64,000 nt of DNA from Actinomycetaceae bacterium (GTDB lineage Bacteria; Actinomycetota; Actinomycetes; Actinomycetales; Actinomycetaceae): the NCBI GenBank assembly GCA_030532245.1, contig JAUNLN010000001.1:62001-126000 (forward strand), read 5' to 3'. A program made the translations under genes and the position numbers. Each line of letters opens with the position of its first letter. Position 1 is the first letter of the stretch. Shown piece after piece: positions 28,282 to 36,898 of the stretch. Under the pieces are notes generated by a model. That model searched no databases and had not been told where the DNA came from. It worked only from the letters and a program-made list of their open reading frames with translations.

Positions 28282-28594
28282 GTGACAATCCTTTACTAAA
28301 AATCAAGCATGGTGCGTACTACCTAATGAAACTAGCAACACACCAGAAATATTCCAGCACCACAAAGAGATGAGCCTCACATGCTCATATTTGCGCCTCG
28401 AGAAAGCAAAAGACCAGGTCTTTCGGCCCGGCCTTCCTGTTGACGGGAAGTGTGACTTCGCTGGAGGCGGCGAGCTTGGCCGGTGAGGGAGCATGTTTGG
28501 CCGGTGGGTTACCGCATCCTCAGCAGGGAAGGTTGCTCTGCAGGAGTAGCCCTCTTCGCGAGCAACGCTTCCTTAGCTGGAGAAACGGCTTGCT
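28282..28594. other. trxB upstream region
   Basis: 313 bp without a gene. The trxB-proximal part carries the SigR/SigH-type promoter (28330-28355). Further away are an AAAGACC-A-GGTCTTT palindrome at 28409-28423, a direct repeat TTGGCCGGTG-GGG, and a GTTGCTC/GAGCAAC inverted repeat around 28530-28565 that might end the upstream transcript; no T-run supports it. Confidence 0.4.
28330..28355 (-). promoter_or_regulatory. SigR/SigH-type ECF promoter of trxBA
   Basis: On the minus strand GGAAT (28351-28355) is followed by exactly 18 bp and then GTT (28330-28332). This matches the GGAAT-N18-GTT consensus of thiol-stress ECF sigma factors (Streptomyces SigR, mycobacterial SigH), whose regulons include trxB. 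The expected 5' leader is about 40 nt. Confidence 0.75.
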
Positions 28595-30649
28595 CTACTG
28601 AAGAGACAGCTCATCTATCTTCACGCGATACTGACCCTCATCCTCAATCGGCAAAGCCACGAAGTCGAGCGTCACCGTTGTGCCCACAGCCGGATTCGTC
28701 GGCTTCAACGTGGTAGTCAAAGCCATCTTCGACGACGTCAGCACCGGCGTACCAAACGGATCCGCCCCATCATTCACACGCAAATCGACCTGGCCACCAT
28801 CAATCGGACCATAGAACGTCACGGCCGAAACCGTGCTCTCCTCCTCAAGATGAATAATCAACTTAATGCGGTTGTCCTGCGGCAACTCCGGCTGCGCGAA
28901 GTACCGCGACTGCCAGCGCGAACCCTGATCGCCGTCAAACATGTACTCCGCCCACTCCGGATGATCACCATCATCACCGTTGTACGAAATCACGTCGATC
29001 GACGAAATCTTCGGAGCACCAGGCGCCGGCGCGGGCGCAGTCGTCTCCTCCTCAATCACCTCGGTCGGGACGACCTCCGTCGGCTCCGTCTCAGTCGTAC
29101 TGAAACCCCACAGCGCGCGCGACGACAGCGTGCCCGTGCTGAGTAGTGTCGACGACGCAATAATCGTCGCACCCAAAATCAACGCCGCAAACAGTGCAAT
29201 CGTCGGGCGAGTCGGGTCAATACTCTGACCCGAATTCAACGCGTTCACAGTCGAACGCACCGACTGCATCGAATTCTGCAAAACCTTCGTGCCCGACGAA
29301 AGCTTAATCACCTTGCCGCGGCGCGTGAACCTCAACCTCGACGGAATCCCCGTGTTGATCGGCTCCAAACTATCCGTATCGCCCGCGCGGCGAAGCTTCT
29401 GCGGCGCCGGACGCAGCGCCTCATCCAGCACCTCGGTCGCATCATCGTCATCGAAGGAGGCGCGAGCACCCTCCATCCGCTGCGCTAGCGGCTGCCTAAA
29501 CGTCTCCGCCTGCTTCGAATCCTCCTGCAATGCACTCGGGCGAGACTCCTGCGGATCGCCCCAGCCCGTTTCCTCAACAACCGGTGGCTCGGCAGCCTCG
29601 GTCGCTTCAGCCAGGGCGCGAGCTTCCGCCTCACGCGCCTCCGCCTCGCGGGCCTCACGGCGCTCGCGGCGAGCCTGCTCACGCGCCGCCGAAGCCGCGG
29701 CAATCTTCGCAGCCGTATCCGCGATAAACTTCCGCGACATGCTCACGACGTTCTCCGTAAGCCGAGCCTCGCCCGGCTCATGCGGCTCCGCGGCCACCTC
29801 ATCGACCGCAGATTCGGCATCTACCTCATCCGCATCGATATCGGAGGAGGTAGCGTCGGGGGCGTCTTCCGATCGGCCGACGCCTTCCGCGCTGCGCTCC
29901 GAGGAGCTGTTCGAGGCGCGTTCGGTCGAGCGGTCGCTCAAACGGTCGGAGGAGGAGCGCCTGCTCGAGTCGTCAGAGGAACCGGAGTCGGAGAAGCTCG
30001 AGGAATCCTCGCCTGCTCCACGAGAAGTCTCAGTATCCGAGTAGGAATCTTCCAAATCGGCGGTACTGGCGATCTTGCCGCGCTTAGGTGCCGGCAAATC
30101 CTCATCAGCCTCAAAATCTTTCGGCGGCGGAGGCGGAAGCATCGACGACTTCACGCCCGGGAACCGCTCCTCCAAAGAAGCCATGAAATCGCGGGTGTTC
30201 TTAGAGACGCCGAGCTCGTCAGCCTCCGACTCGCCCGCGTTCCGCACAGCAGCTCCCAGCTCTTCCTGAGCGTCCGCTTCCTGACCATCGGCCCTACCAT
30301 CCGCGGCAGCTACACCCGAGGTGCCAGAAGAAGCCTCATCGCTCGAAACACCAGCAACCGTGCGCCTGCCCCGCGCAAAAATCTCGCGACCCGCCGACGC
30401 GCCACGTTGCATCACGCCACGCAACCTATTCGCAAGGCCGCCCTCAACCATCTTGCCGCTCAAATCCGAAAGGAGCTCATCAAACGACTCCCGGGGCTCC
30501 TTCGCGTCACCCGCTCCACGGCCCCCAGCCGGGCCCAACGAACTGCGGGTGCGCTCAAAAAACTCCGCCTTCGCCTCCTCATCGCCCTTCGACTCGCCAA
30601 ACACGTCAGCATCGAAATCTTCGGGCAAATCGCGATCGTCTTTAGACAT
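28595..30649 (-). CDS. Single-TM protein with extracellular discoidin-like domain, next to murJ
   Basis: 684 residues. The first 430 are acidic, Ser/Glu/Ala-rich and largely disordered, with an Arg/Glu helical stretch near 310-350. A basic patch then leads into one membrane helix (about residues 490-515, PTIALFAALILGATIIASSTLL), a Thr/Glu/Pro linker, and an extracellular C-terminal domain (about 550-684) with EWAEYMFDGDQGSRWQSR and VTFYGPIDGGQVDLRV, resembling F5/8-type carbohydrate-binding folds. Mycobacterial MviN carries a comparable C-terminal extracellular domain on the flippase itself, so this may be a separate MurJ partner. It lies 100 bp downstream of murJ. Exact family not recognised. 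Confidence 0.65.
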   Translation of the reverse strand: MSKDDRDLPEDFDADVFGESKGDEEAKAEFFERTRSSLGPAGGRGAGDAKEPRESFDELLSDLSGKMVEGGLANRLRGVMQRGASAGREIFARGRRTVAGVSSDEASSGTSGVAAADGRADGQEADAQEELGAAVRNAGESEADELGVSKNTRDFMASLEERFPGVKSSMLPPPPPKDFEADEDLPAPKRGKIASTADLEDSYSDTETSRGAGEDSSSFSDSGSSDDSSRRSSSDRLSDRSTERASNSSSERSAEGVGRSEDAPDATSSDIDADEVDAESAVDEVAAEPHEPGEARLTENVVSMSRKFIADTAAKIAAASAAREQARRERREAREAEAREAEARALAEATEAAEPPVVEETGWGDPQESRPSALQEDSKQAETFRQPLAQRMEGARASFDDDDATEVLDEALRPAPQKLRRAGDTDSLEPINTGIPSRLRFTRRGKVIKLSSGTKVLQNSMQSVRSTVNALNSGQSIDPTRPTIALFAALILGATIIASSTLLSTGTLSSRALWGFSTTETEPTEVVPTEVIEEETTAPAPAPGAPKISSIDVISYNGDDGDHPEWAEYMFDGDQGSRWQSRYFAQPELPQDNRIKLIIHLEEESTVSAVTFYGPIDGGQVDLRVNDGADPFGTPVLTSSKMALTTTLKPTNPAVGTTVTLDFVALPIEDEGQYRVKIDELSLQ

Positions 30650-30749
30650 TGAGCCCCCTTCTACACGTCAAATGCAAGATTAGTACACGCCCCGGGGCCG
30701 CGCGGCCACGCGGCGGCAGTGTCGCTAAAACTCGAGCATTCGCGCCCGA

Positions 30750-32486
30750 CTAACCCTCATTCGTGCCGGTGTCGCCACTCGAATCCGAGGAGGAGGCTGC
30801 AAACCTTCGGAAGAACGGAATCCGCCCGCCAAGCAGGCCGAGAGCGTTAAAAAAATTCGCGCGGTCAAACACTGCGACGAGCACGAAGTACACGACACTC
30901 ACCACCAGCGAAACAAGGATCGCGCGCCAAATGCCCCCAAAAATCGTGCCCGTAACAGTCTGTGAAACCGCGAAAGCACCCACCAAATGCAGGGCACCCA
31001 TGCCGAACACGCCCGCGAGCGCTGCGAGCGAACCGTACTTCACCATGTCTGTAATCACCACGCGCGGCCTCGCAAGCGGCAGACGATCGCGCACGAAATA
31101 CGCCGACAGCACGCCCTGCGCGATACGCGAAATCGTCTCCGCAATCAGCGCGCCAATCAGCCACAGAACGGGCGGGAGGAAGTACATGAGCGTCCAACCC
31201 AAAATGATCTGCCCAATCGTCGGCCAAAGCACCGTGTAAAACACGGGCCGGCCGTCCTCCAACGAATAAAACACGCGTTGCGAAAAGATGATCACAACCG
31301 CGCCCGCAAGGCCGGGCAGCATGACGACGAGCGCATTCGCGTAGGCCGCCATCTGGTCGATCGGGTTCGTGGGGCCAAGGATTTGGAACACCGGAATCGC
31401 GGCGGCGCCAAGAATCGCGGCCATCCACATCGTGAGGAGGAGCGATGTGCGCACGCCCAACTGGTAGCTACGCACCATGCTCTGCTGGTTGCCGTCAGCC
31501 GCGGCCGACGCGATACGCGTGAACAGCGCGGTCGCGATCGACACCGAAACAATCGACTGAGGCAACATGTACACCGTGAAAGTGATACCCATCGCCGCAG
31601 TGGAGGCCGCGAACTCGCCCGTCTGCGCGCTCCACGCGTTCGCGGCAGCCGCAATGTTGGAGGTCGAAAGGTAGCCAACCTGACCTACGAACAGCGTCGC
31701 GAAAACCCAGCCCGCAATCTTCGACGCGCGGCGCAGGCCGGTGCCGCGGAAATGGAAGTCGAGACGGAGGCGCACGCCCGCGCGCCTAAGCGGAATGATG
31801 AGGAGAAGCGCCTGCGCGATCACACCAAGCGTCGCCGGGCCGGCAAGCAAGGCGGTGCGCTGGAAGTCCCACACAGACGGATCATTCACATCAGTTGCAG
31901 TACCGTAAACCGCGATAAACGCGATAAGACCAACAATCGCGATCACATTGTTCGCCGCAGGCGTCCACATGTACGGCCCGAAAATGCCTCGTGCATTCAA
32001 AAACTCGCCGAGGAGGGCGTACAGGCCGTAGAAGAAAATCTGCGGCAAACACCAGATGGCGAACACGACGGCGAGCGACTTCCACGCTGGCGCCATGAGG
32101 CCAGCCGTTAGGTTCACGAGCACCACCGCGGAGGCAACCATGATCAGCGTGAGCACAAACATGATCAGACCCGCGAGCGTGAGTAGCCGGTTCACGTACG
32201 TGGAGCCGGACTTCGTCTTAAACGCGCGCACAATCTGCGGCACGAGGATTGCGTCAAGGAGGCCCGCCGCCAGCAGGTTAAACACCACGTTCGGGAGGGT
32301 ATTCGCCACGTTAAACGCATCATTCGCGCCAGCCGCGCCGAGCGCCGCAAGCAGTAGAGCAGTACGCAAAAAGCCTAAACCACGCGAAAAAGTCGTGCCC
32401 ACCGCCATGATCGCCGAAGACTTAAACAGCGACGACTTCTTCGGGTCACCTACCGGCTGCTCATCGCCGATCTCAACGTTGCTCAT
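30750..32486 (-). CDS. murJ: Lipid II flippase MurJ (MviN)
   Basis: 578-residue integral membrane protein of the MOP superfamily with about 14 helices, expected to flip lipid II outwards for peptidoglycan synthesis. The start region reads SSLFKSSAIMAVGTTFSRGLGFLRT, the typical MurJ first helix. The open frame extends to 32594, but ATG at 32486 follows GGAGGGG and is preferred. It overlaps the DUF6049 gene by 14 bp. No cytoplasmic pseudokinase extension is present, unlike mycobacterial MviN. Confidence 0.93.
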   Translation of the reverse strand: MSNVEIGDEQPVGDPKKSSLFKSSAIMAVGTTFSRGLGFLRTALLLAALGAAGANDAFNVANTLPNVVFNLLAAGLLDAILVPQIVRAFKTKSGSTYVNRLLTLAGLIMFVLTLIMVASAVVLVNLTAGLMAPAWKSLAVVFAIWCLPQIFFYGLYALLGEFLNARGIFGPYMWTPAANNVIAIVGLIAFIAVYGTATDVNDPSVWDFQRTALLAGPATLGVIAQALLLIIPLRRAGVRLRLDFHFRGTGLRRASKIAGWVFATLFVGQVGYLSTSNIAAAANAWSAQTGEFAASTAAMGITFTVYMLPQSIVSVSIATALFTRIASAAADGNQQSMVRSYQLGVRTSLLLTMWMAAILGAAAIPVFQILGPTNPIDQMAAYANALVVMLPGLAGAVVIIFSQRVFYSLEDGRPVFYTVLWPTIGQIILGWTLMYFLPPVLWLIGALIAETISRIAQGVLSAYFVRDRLPLARPRVVITDMVKYGSLAALAGVFGMGALHLVGAFAVSQTVTGTIFGGIWRAILVSLVVSVVYFVLVAVFDRANFFNALGLLGGRIPFFRRFAASSSDSSGDTGTNEG

Positions 32487-34692
32487 CAGCCCCTCCAAAC
32501 TCTGTCGCTTCGTCTTGCCTGCCCTCAGCCGCGTCCACACCGCTGGCTTCACCGGCTGCATCCACATCCGCCGCCGACCGCGGTGCGTCCACACCCTCTA
32601 GCTCCTGGCTAGACGGCTGCGCGGGCGCCTCCTCGTCGTGGACATCATCAACTTCCATGCGGCGCCCGTTGCGAATCGTGCGCCAAATGCCGAACGCCAA
32701 AAACAGTGCCAGAACGATCGAAAGCACGAGCGTGCCCGTCGACTCCCACTCCGCGCGCACGCGGATTTGCAGGTTCGTGGCGTCGTCAATCGTGAGACCG
32801 TTCGGCCCCTTCACCTTCACCTGAACCGTCACGTTACCCGAACCAACCGCGCGAACCGGGATCTCCACGAGCGTCGAGCCGCTCGCAGGCACCTTAACGC
32901 TCACCTCATGGTCGATCTGGAGGCGCGGGTCGGGCGAAATGAGCTCCACAACTGCGTTCACCGGCTCATTCAGCGTCGAACTCACGCGCACCGGCAGGCG
33001 TGCCGTGCGATCCAGCAGGTTAATCGGCGCCGACTGCTCAACCTTCACCGACGTGGCGAGCGCCTCCGCCTCCTCATTCACACCATTGATGAGGGCAGCG
33101 CGCAGGTTTGGCTGCTCGCGAAGTTCAAGCGCCGTCGCCATCAGCACCCTCGTGCGCTGCTCCGACACGATTCCCGTGGAATCCTCAAGCGCGGAAGTCA
33201 TGGCGGCGGTCGACTCGATCGCCTCGTACAAGGCGGCGGTTTCAGCGTCCGTGATACTGCCGGGCGTCTCCACAAAATCAGGCAGGGAGGTGCGCGGCGT
33301 CGGCTCACCCGAGCTCGCAATCGCCTCAGACACCGAAATCGGCTCAACCCAACGCTCACCAAGCGCCGCCTGCACGCGCTCCGGCAGGGTCGCACTCGTC
33401 GCACCTCGCCCCGTCAAAGCCAGGATCGTGCGCGACTCATTCGGCAACTGGCGCGTAATAATCGCCGTAGTCGCCCGAACCATCTGCTGCAGATCCAGCT
33501 CCTCAGCCTCACCCTCCACGGGCTGCGCCAGAAACCTCGAAAGCGCGGCGTGCGCTACCAAAACGTCTACGCCAGGCTCCTCCTCCGTGACGGGCTCACC
33601 GCTCTGCGGGTCGTAGCGCGACCACGTGGACGGGTCGTAAGTCAGAAACTCCGTCGGACCAAGGCCCGTGCCGCGCACAATCACCGTCTGGTCGGCCCAC
33701 ATGCGCACGACGGCCGTGTCGAGCTGCTCCATTTCGGGGATCACGAAGCCGTCCAGTACCTCAAGGCCCGCCTCTTCGGCCGACGGCAAGTGCGACGCGG
33801 ACTTCGAATCCTTCACCAGCTGCGGGATCTCCGCCGGCGAGCTCAGATGCGCGATTCCAGCAACGTCGGCATCCGTCGCGGGTAGCGAAATCACAGGCTC
33901 CGAACACGCCTCCGCAATCTCGGCTGCGAAACGCTCATGCTCGAGTAGCCCCGCGCCGACCGCCATCGTCACGCCATCCATCTGCGCCAAACTCCGTGCC
34001 ACAGCAAGCTGCGCCGACGTCGGATCCTTCGACACGACACCCTCACGAGAGTTTTTCACCCCGCGAGTTACGGGCGAAACCACGGCGAGTTTCGTCGCCT
34101 CCACTTCGTAACCCGAATCCCAGATCAGCATGGTGCGGTCGAACGCCTCATCGTCCGCGGACGTCGCGCTCACCTCAACCCCACGCGGCCCCCACACGAA
34201 CTGGCTGTACAGCGGCAAATCCTCGGCCGGCACCTTGATCGAAAACACCTTACGCTCGCCCGCGGCAATGTCGCCAACCTTCGCGCTCATCACGTAGTCG
34301 CCGGGATACCCGTAATCCTGCATGTACGCCTCGGCGTCCGCGACCGTCACCATCGAATCGGCGCGCACGTAAACATCCACCGAAACGTCCTTGCGCGCTT
34401 CCTTCGACCCGATTACGCCGCTGATTTGTACCGACTTTTCATCCGTCAGCACGCGTGGCGCCAAATCGTTGATTTCAAGGTAGAACGGCTCCTCGTTCGC
34501 AGATTCGCTGGAGGAGGGGGCAGCCGGAACCATGCCATACGCGCTCGCGGCAAGCGTGGGCGCGGGCGAGGTAGCCTCCTGCATGCCAAAACCTGCAGCG
34601 GCGTGGGCTGGCGCGGAGGGTGCGCACACGGAGGCGCCCGCAGCGACGCAAAGCCCTGCAAGCAGCGCGGTTACTCGAGATCGGATCCTCAC
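32473..34692 (-). CDS. DUF6049 family secreted/membrane-anchored protein
   Basis: 739 residues. Sec-type signal peptide (residues 1-32: RIRSRVTALLAGLCVAAG then APAHA cleavage region), a large extracytoplasmic part, and one C-terminal membrane helix (TGTLVLSIVLALFLAFGIW, about residues 657-675) followed by a basic stop-transfer and an acidic cytoplasmic tail. Order Nudix-DUF6049-MurJ matches mycobacterial Rv3908-Rv3910. Its role is unknown, though its constant linkage to murJ suggests cell-wall synthesis. Its ATG overlaps the Nudix stop by 4 bp. Confidence 0.8.
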   Translation of the reverse strand: MRIRSRVTALLAGLCVAAGASVCAPSAPAHAAAGFGMQEATSPAPTLAASAYGMVPAAPSSSESANEEPFYLEINDLAPRVLTDEKSVQISGVIGSKEARKDVSVDVYVRADSMVTVADAEAYMQDYGYPGDYVMSAKVGDIAAGERKVFSIKVPAEDLPLYSQFVWGPRGVEVSATSADDEAFDRTMLIWDSGYEVEATKLAVVSPVTRGVKNSREGVVSKDPTSAQLAVARSLAQMDGVTMAVGAGLLEHERFAAEIAEACSEPVISLPATDADVAGIAHLSSPAEIPQLVKDSKSASHLPSAEEAGLEVLDGFVIPEMEQLDTAVVRMWADQTVIVRGTGLGPTEFLTYDPSTWSRYDPQSGEPVTEEEPGVDVLVAHAALSRFLAQPVEGEAEELDLQQMVRATTAIITRQLPNESRTILALTGRGATSATLPERVQAALGERWVEPISVSEAIASSGEPTPRTSLPDFVETPGSITDAETAALYEAIESTAAMTSALEDSTGIVSEQRTRVLMATALELREQPNLRAALINGVNEEAEALATSVKVEQSAPINLLDRTARLPVRVSSTLNEPVNAVVELISPDPRLQIDHEVSVKVPASGSTLVEIPVRAVGSGNVTVQVKVKGPNGLTIDDATNLQIRVRAEWESTGTLVLSIVLALFLAFGIWRTIRNGRRMEVDDVHDEEAPAQPSSQELEGVDAPRSAADVDAAGEASGVDAAEGRQDEATEFGGADEQR

Positions 34693-35231
34693 GCGCCTGC
34701 CTCTGGATACAGAAGGTCGAGCGCAATCGCGACGACGCGCCTCTCGTTCGGGTACGCGAGCATGCGAGATACATCACTGAGGGGGAACCAGGCAGCGTCC
34801 TCAGCCTCATGATCGGGGTCGTTTTCCACGGTCACTTCGCCGGACACGTATTCGAGGAGGTAGTGGTGCACAACCTTGTGTACGCGGCGGTCGCCGGAGG
34901 AGAACCAGTAGTCGATCGACGCGAGCGGACTCACGAGCCGACCCGTGATCCCGGTTTCTTCAGCAATCTCGCGAATTGCCGCCAATTCCGCGGATTCGCC
35001 GGCCTCCAAGTGGCCTTTTGGCAGGCACCATTCGATGTAGCCAGCCCTATTTCGCCGCGCGATCACTGCCACCCAGGGCACTCCGTTCTTAACCTTAATT
35101 ACTAGGCCGCCTGCGGAAGTCTCATCCACAACGGGCAAATGTCGTGCGCGCACGCGAAGCGGCCGCGCTGTCGTATTGCGGCGCGGCGGTCGCGGCACGC
35201 CCATCTGGCGCGCTCCGTTGTGTTTAGCCAT
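34689..35231 (-). CDS. Nudix hydrolase (MutT4-like)
   Basis: 180 residues. The Nudix box GHLEAGESAELAAIREIAEE continues with TGI, fitting GX5EX7REUXEEXGU with all catalytic acids, about residues 95-117. It would hydrolyse a nucleoside diphosphate-linked substrate; which one cannot be told. The first 35 residues are basic. It is the first gene of the Nudix-DUF6049-murJ operon and diverges from the nucleotidyltransferase gene across a 67 bp gap. Confidence 0.92.
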   Translation of the reverse strand: MAKHNGARQMGVPRPPRRNTTARPLRVRARHLPVVDETSAGGLVIKVKNGVPWVAVIARRNRAGYIEWCLPKGHLEAGESAELAAIREIAEETGITGRLVSPLASIDYWFSSGDRRVHKVVHHYLLEYVSGEVTVENDPDHEAEDAAWFPLSDVSRMLAYPNERRVVAIALDLLYPEAGA

Positions 35232-35298
35232 GCCCCTACTTTATGACGTGGCGAGTCTGATATACCGAATTGTGCAGTTTCATGGCACGCTAATAGGG

Positions 35299-36810
35299 AT
35301 GATAAGGGAAAAAGAGAGTAACGAACAGAGCAAGCCCGGCGCGCAGGGTGAATCCGATCCGCTCGGCGCACTCGGATGCGGCGACCCTGAAGTACTGCGC
35401 GAAAATGCGCGTAAAGCCCTCGCCCACTTGCCAAAACCGATCCTTGATCTCGGCCGTGTTTTCCATGAGGCGGGCTTTGAGCTCGCTCTCGTAGGTGGTC
35501 CGGTTCGTGACGCGTTTCTCGCTTTGACTCCCCATGACTTTGACCTCACCACGAATGCGCGTCCTGACGACACGGAGCGCCTCCTTGGTGAATGGGGTGA
35601 CGCCACCTGGTCGGTAGGTAAGGCGTTCGGCACGATTGGTGCGCGCAAGGGTAGCCTCCAGGTTGAGGTCACCACTTACCGCACTGAAGCGTACGACATG
35701 AACTCGCGCAAACCGCAGGTCGAGTACGGCGACACGCTTGAGGGTGACCTCACTCGCCGCGACTTTACTGTGAACGCCTGCGCGATCACGCTGCCCGACC
35801 TGAAACTCGTAGACCCGCACGGTGGCCTCCAAGATCTTGCCGATGCCGTCCTACGCACGCCCGTTACGGCCGCGCAATCGTTTGATGACGACCCTCTGCG
35901 CATCATGAGGGCCGCCCGCTTCAGCGCCCAGCTCGGCATCGACGTGTCCGAAGACGTCATGAAGGCCATGGAGGAGCAGGCACACCGCCTCGAAATCGTC
36001 TCCGCGGAACGTATTCGCGCCGAGTTTGAACGCCTCCTCACCTCGCCAAAACCAAGGCGCGGCCTCGAACTCATGGTCCACACCGGCGTTGCCGACATTG
36101 TTTTGCCGGAACTGTCGAACCTGCAGGACCTCAAGGACGAGCACAATCGCCACAAGGACGTCTACGAGCACACGCTCACCGTCCTCGAGCACGCGATCGC
36201 GCTTGAAACCGGGCCGGAGGGGCCGGTTCCGGGCCCCAGCTTCGTGCTGCGCTTCGCCGCAATCATGCACGACATTGGTAAGCCCGACACGAGGCGCTTC
36301 GAGCCCGACGGCACGGTCACGTTCCACCACCACGAGATCGTCGGCGCGAAAATGACGAAGAGGCGCATGCAAGCCCTCAAATTCGACAAGGCGACCATGA
36401 ACGCCGTCGTGCAACTCGTGCGCCTCCACCAAAGGTTCCACGGTTACGGTGAGCAAAAATGGTCTGACTCGGCCGTGCGCAGGTACGTTACCGACGCGGG
36501 CCAGTACCTCGAATACCTCCACCGTCTCACGCGCGCCGACTGCACCACCCGCAACCGGCGCAAGTCCGCGTACCTGCAGGCCGCGTACGACGACCTCGAG
36601 AACCGAATCGGCGAGTTGAAGAAGCAGGAGGAGCTCGACGCCGTACGCCCAGACCTCGACGGTAGTCAGATCATGGAGATCCTCGGCATCAAGCCCGGCC
36701 CCGAGGTTGGTAAGGCCTACAAGTACCTCCTCGAACTCAGAATGGAGCACGGACCACTCGGTGAAGAACGCGCCAAGCAAGAGTTGCTGAATTGGTGGGA
36801 ATCCAACTAA
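35299..36810 (+). CDS. CCA tRNA nucleotidyltransferase / PcnA family
   Basis: About 503 residues. Class II nucleotidyltransferase head: LVGGPVRDAFLALTPHDFDLTTNARPDD with the two metal-binding Asp (DFD), then RRDFTVNACAI and DDPLRIMRAARFSAQLG. A C-terminal HD phosphohydrolase domain is present (FAAIMHDIGKPDTRR, HHEIVGAKM). Mycobacterial PcnA has the same layout and location. The tRNA-Ile gene in this window lacks CCA, so an adding enzyme is needed. Start ATG at 35299 is tentative; the Shine-Dalgarno (AGGG) is very close, and the frame is open upstream to 35176. Confidence 0.92.
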   Translation: MIREKESNEQSKPGAQGESDPLGALGCGDPEVLRENARKALAHLPKPILDLGRVFHEAGFELALVGGPVRDAFLALTPHDFDLTTNARPDDTERLLGEWGDATWSVGKAFGTIGARKGSLQVEVTTYRTEAYDMNSRKPQVEYGDTLEGDLTRRDFTVNACAITLPDLKLVDPHGGLQDLADAVLRTPVTAAQSFDDDPLRIMRAARFSAQLGIDVSEDVMKAMEEQAHRLEIVSAERIRAEFERLLTSPKPRRGLELMVHTGVADIVLPELSNLQDLKDEHNRHKDVYEHTLTVLEHAIALETGPEGPVPGPSFVLRFAAIMHDIGKPDTRRFEPDGTVTFHHHEIVGAKMTKRRMQALKFDKATMNAVVQLVRLHQRFHGYGEQKWSDSAVRRYVTDAGQYLEYLHRLTRADCTTRNRRKSAYLQAAYDDLENRIGELKKQEELDAVRPDLDGSQIMEILGIKPGPEVGKAYKYLLELRMEHGPLGEERAKQELLNWWESN

Positions 36811-36898
36811 ATCCGTGCACAATTAACGATTAAGACATACATAAGAGGAAGCCGGCGAAAACCAGCTGGGAACCCCCTCCTCCAGAAAGGTAAGTCCC

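Noticed and set aside
36811..36898. Riboswitch-like sequence before the PBP gene
   Set aside because: Short GC-rich stems (GCCGGC, CCAGCTGG) do not match any riboswitch consensus I know.
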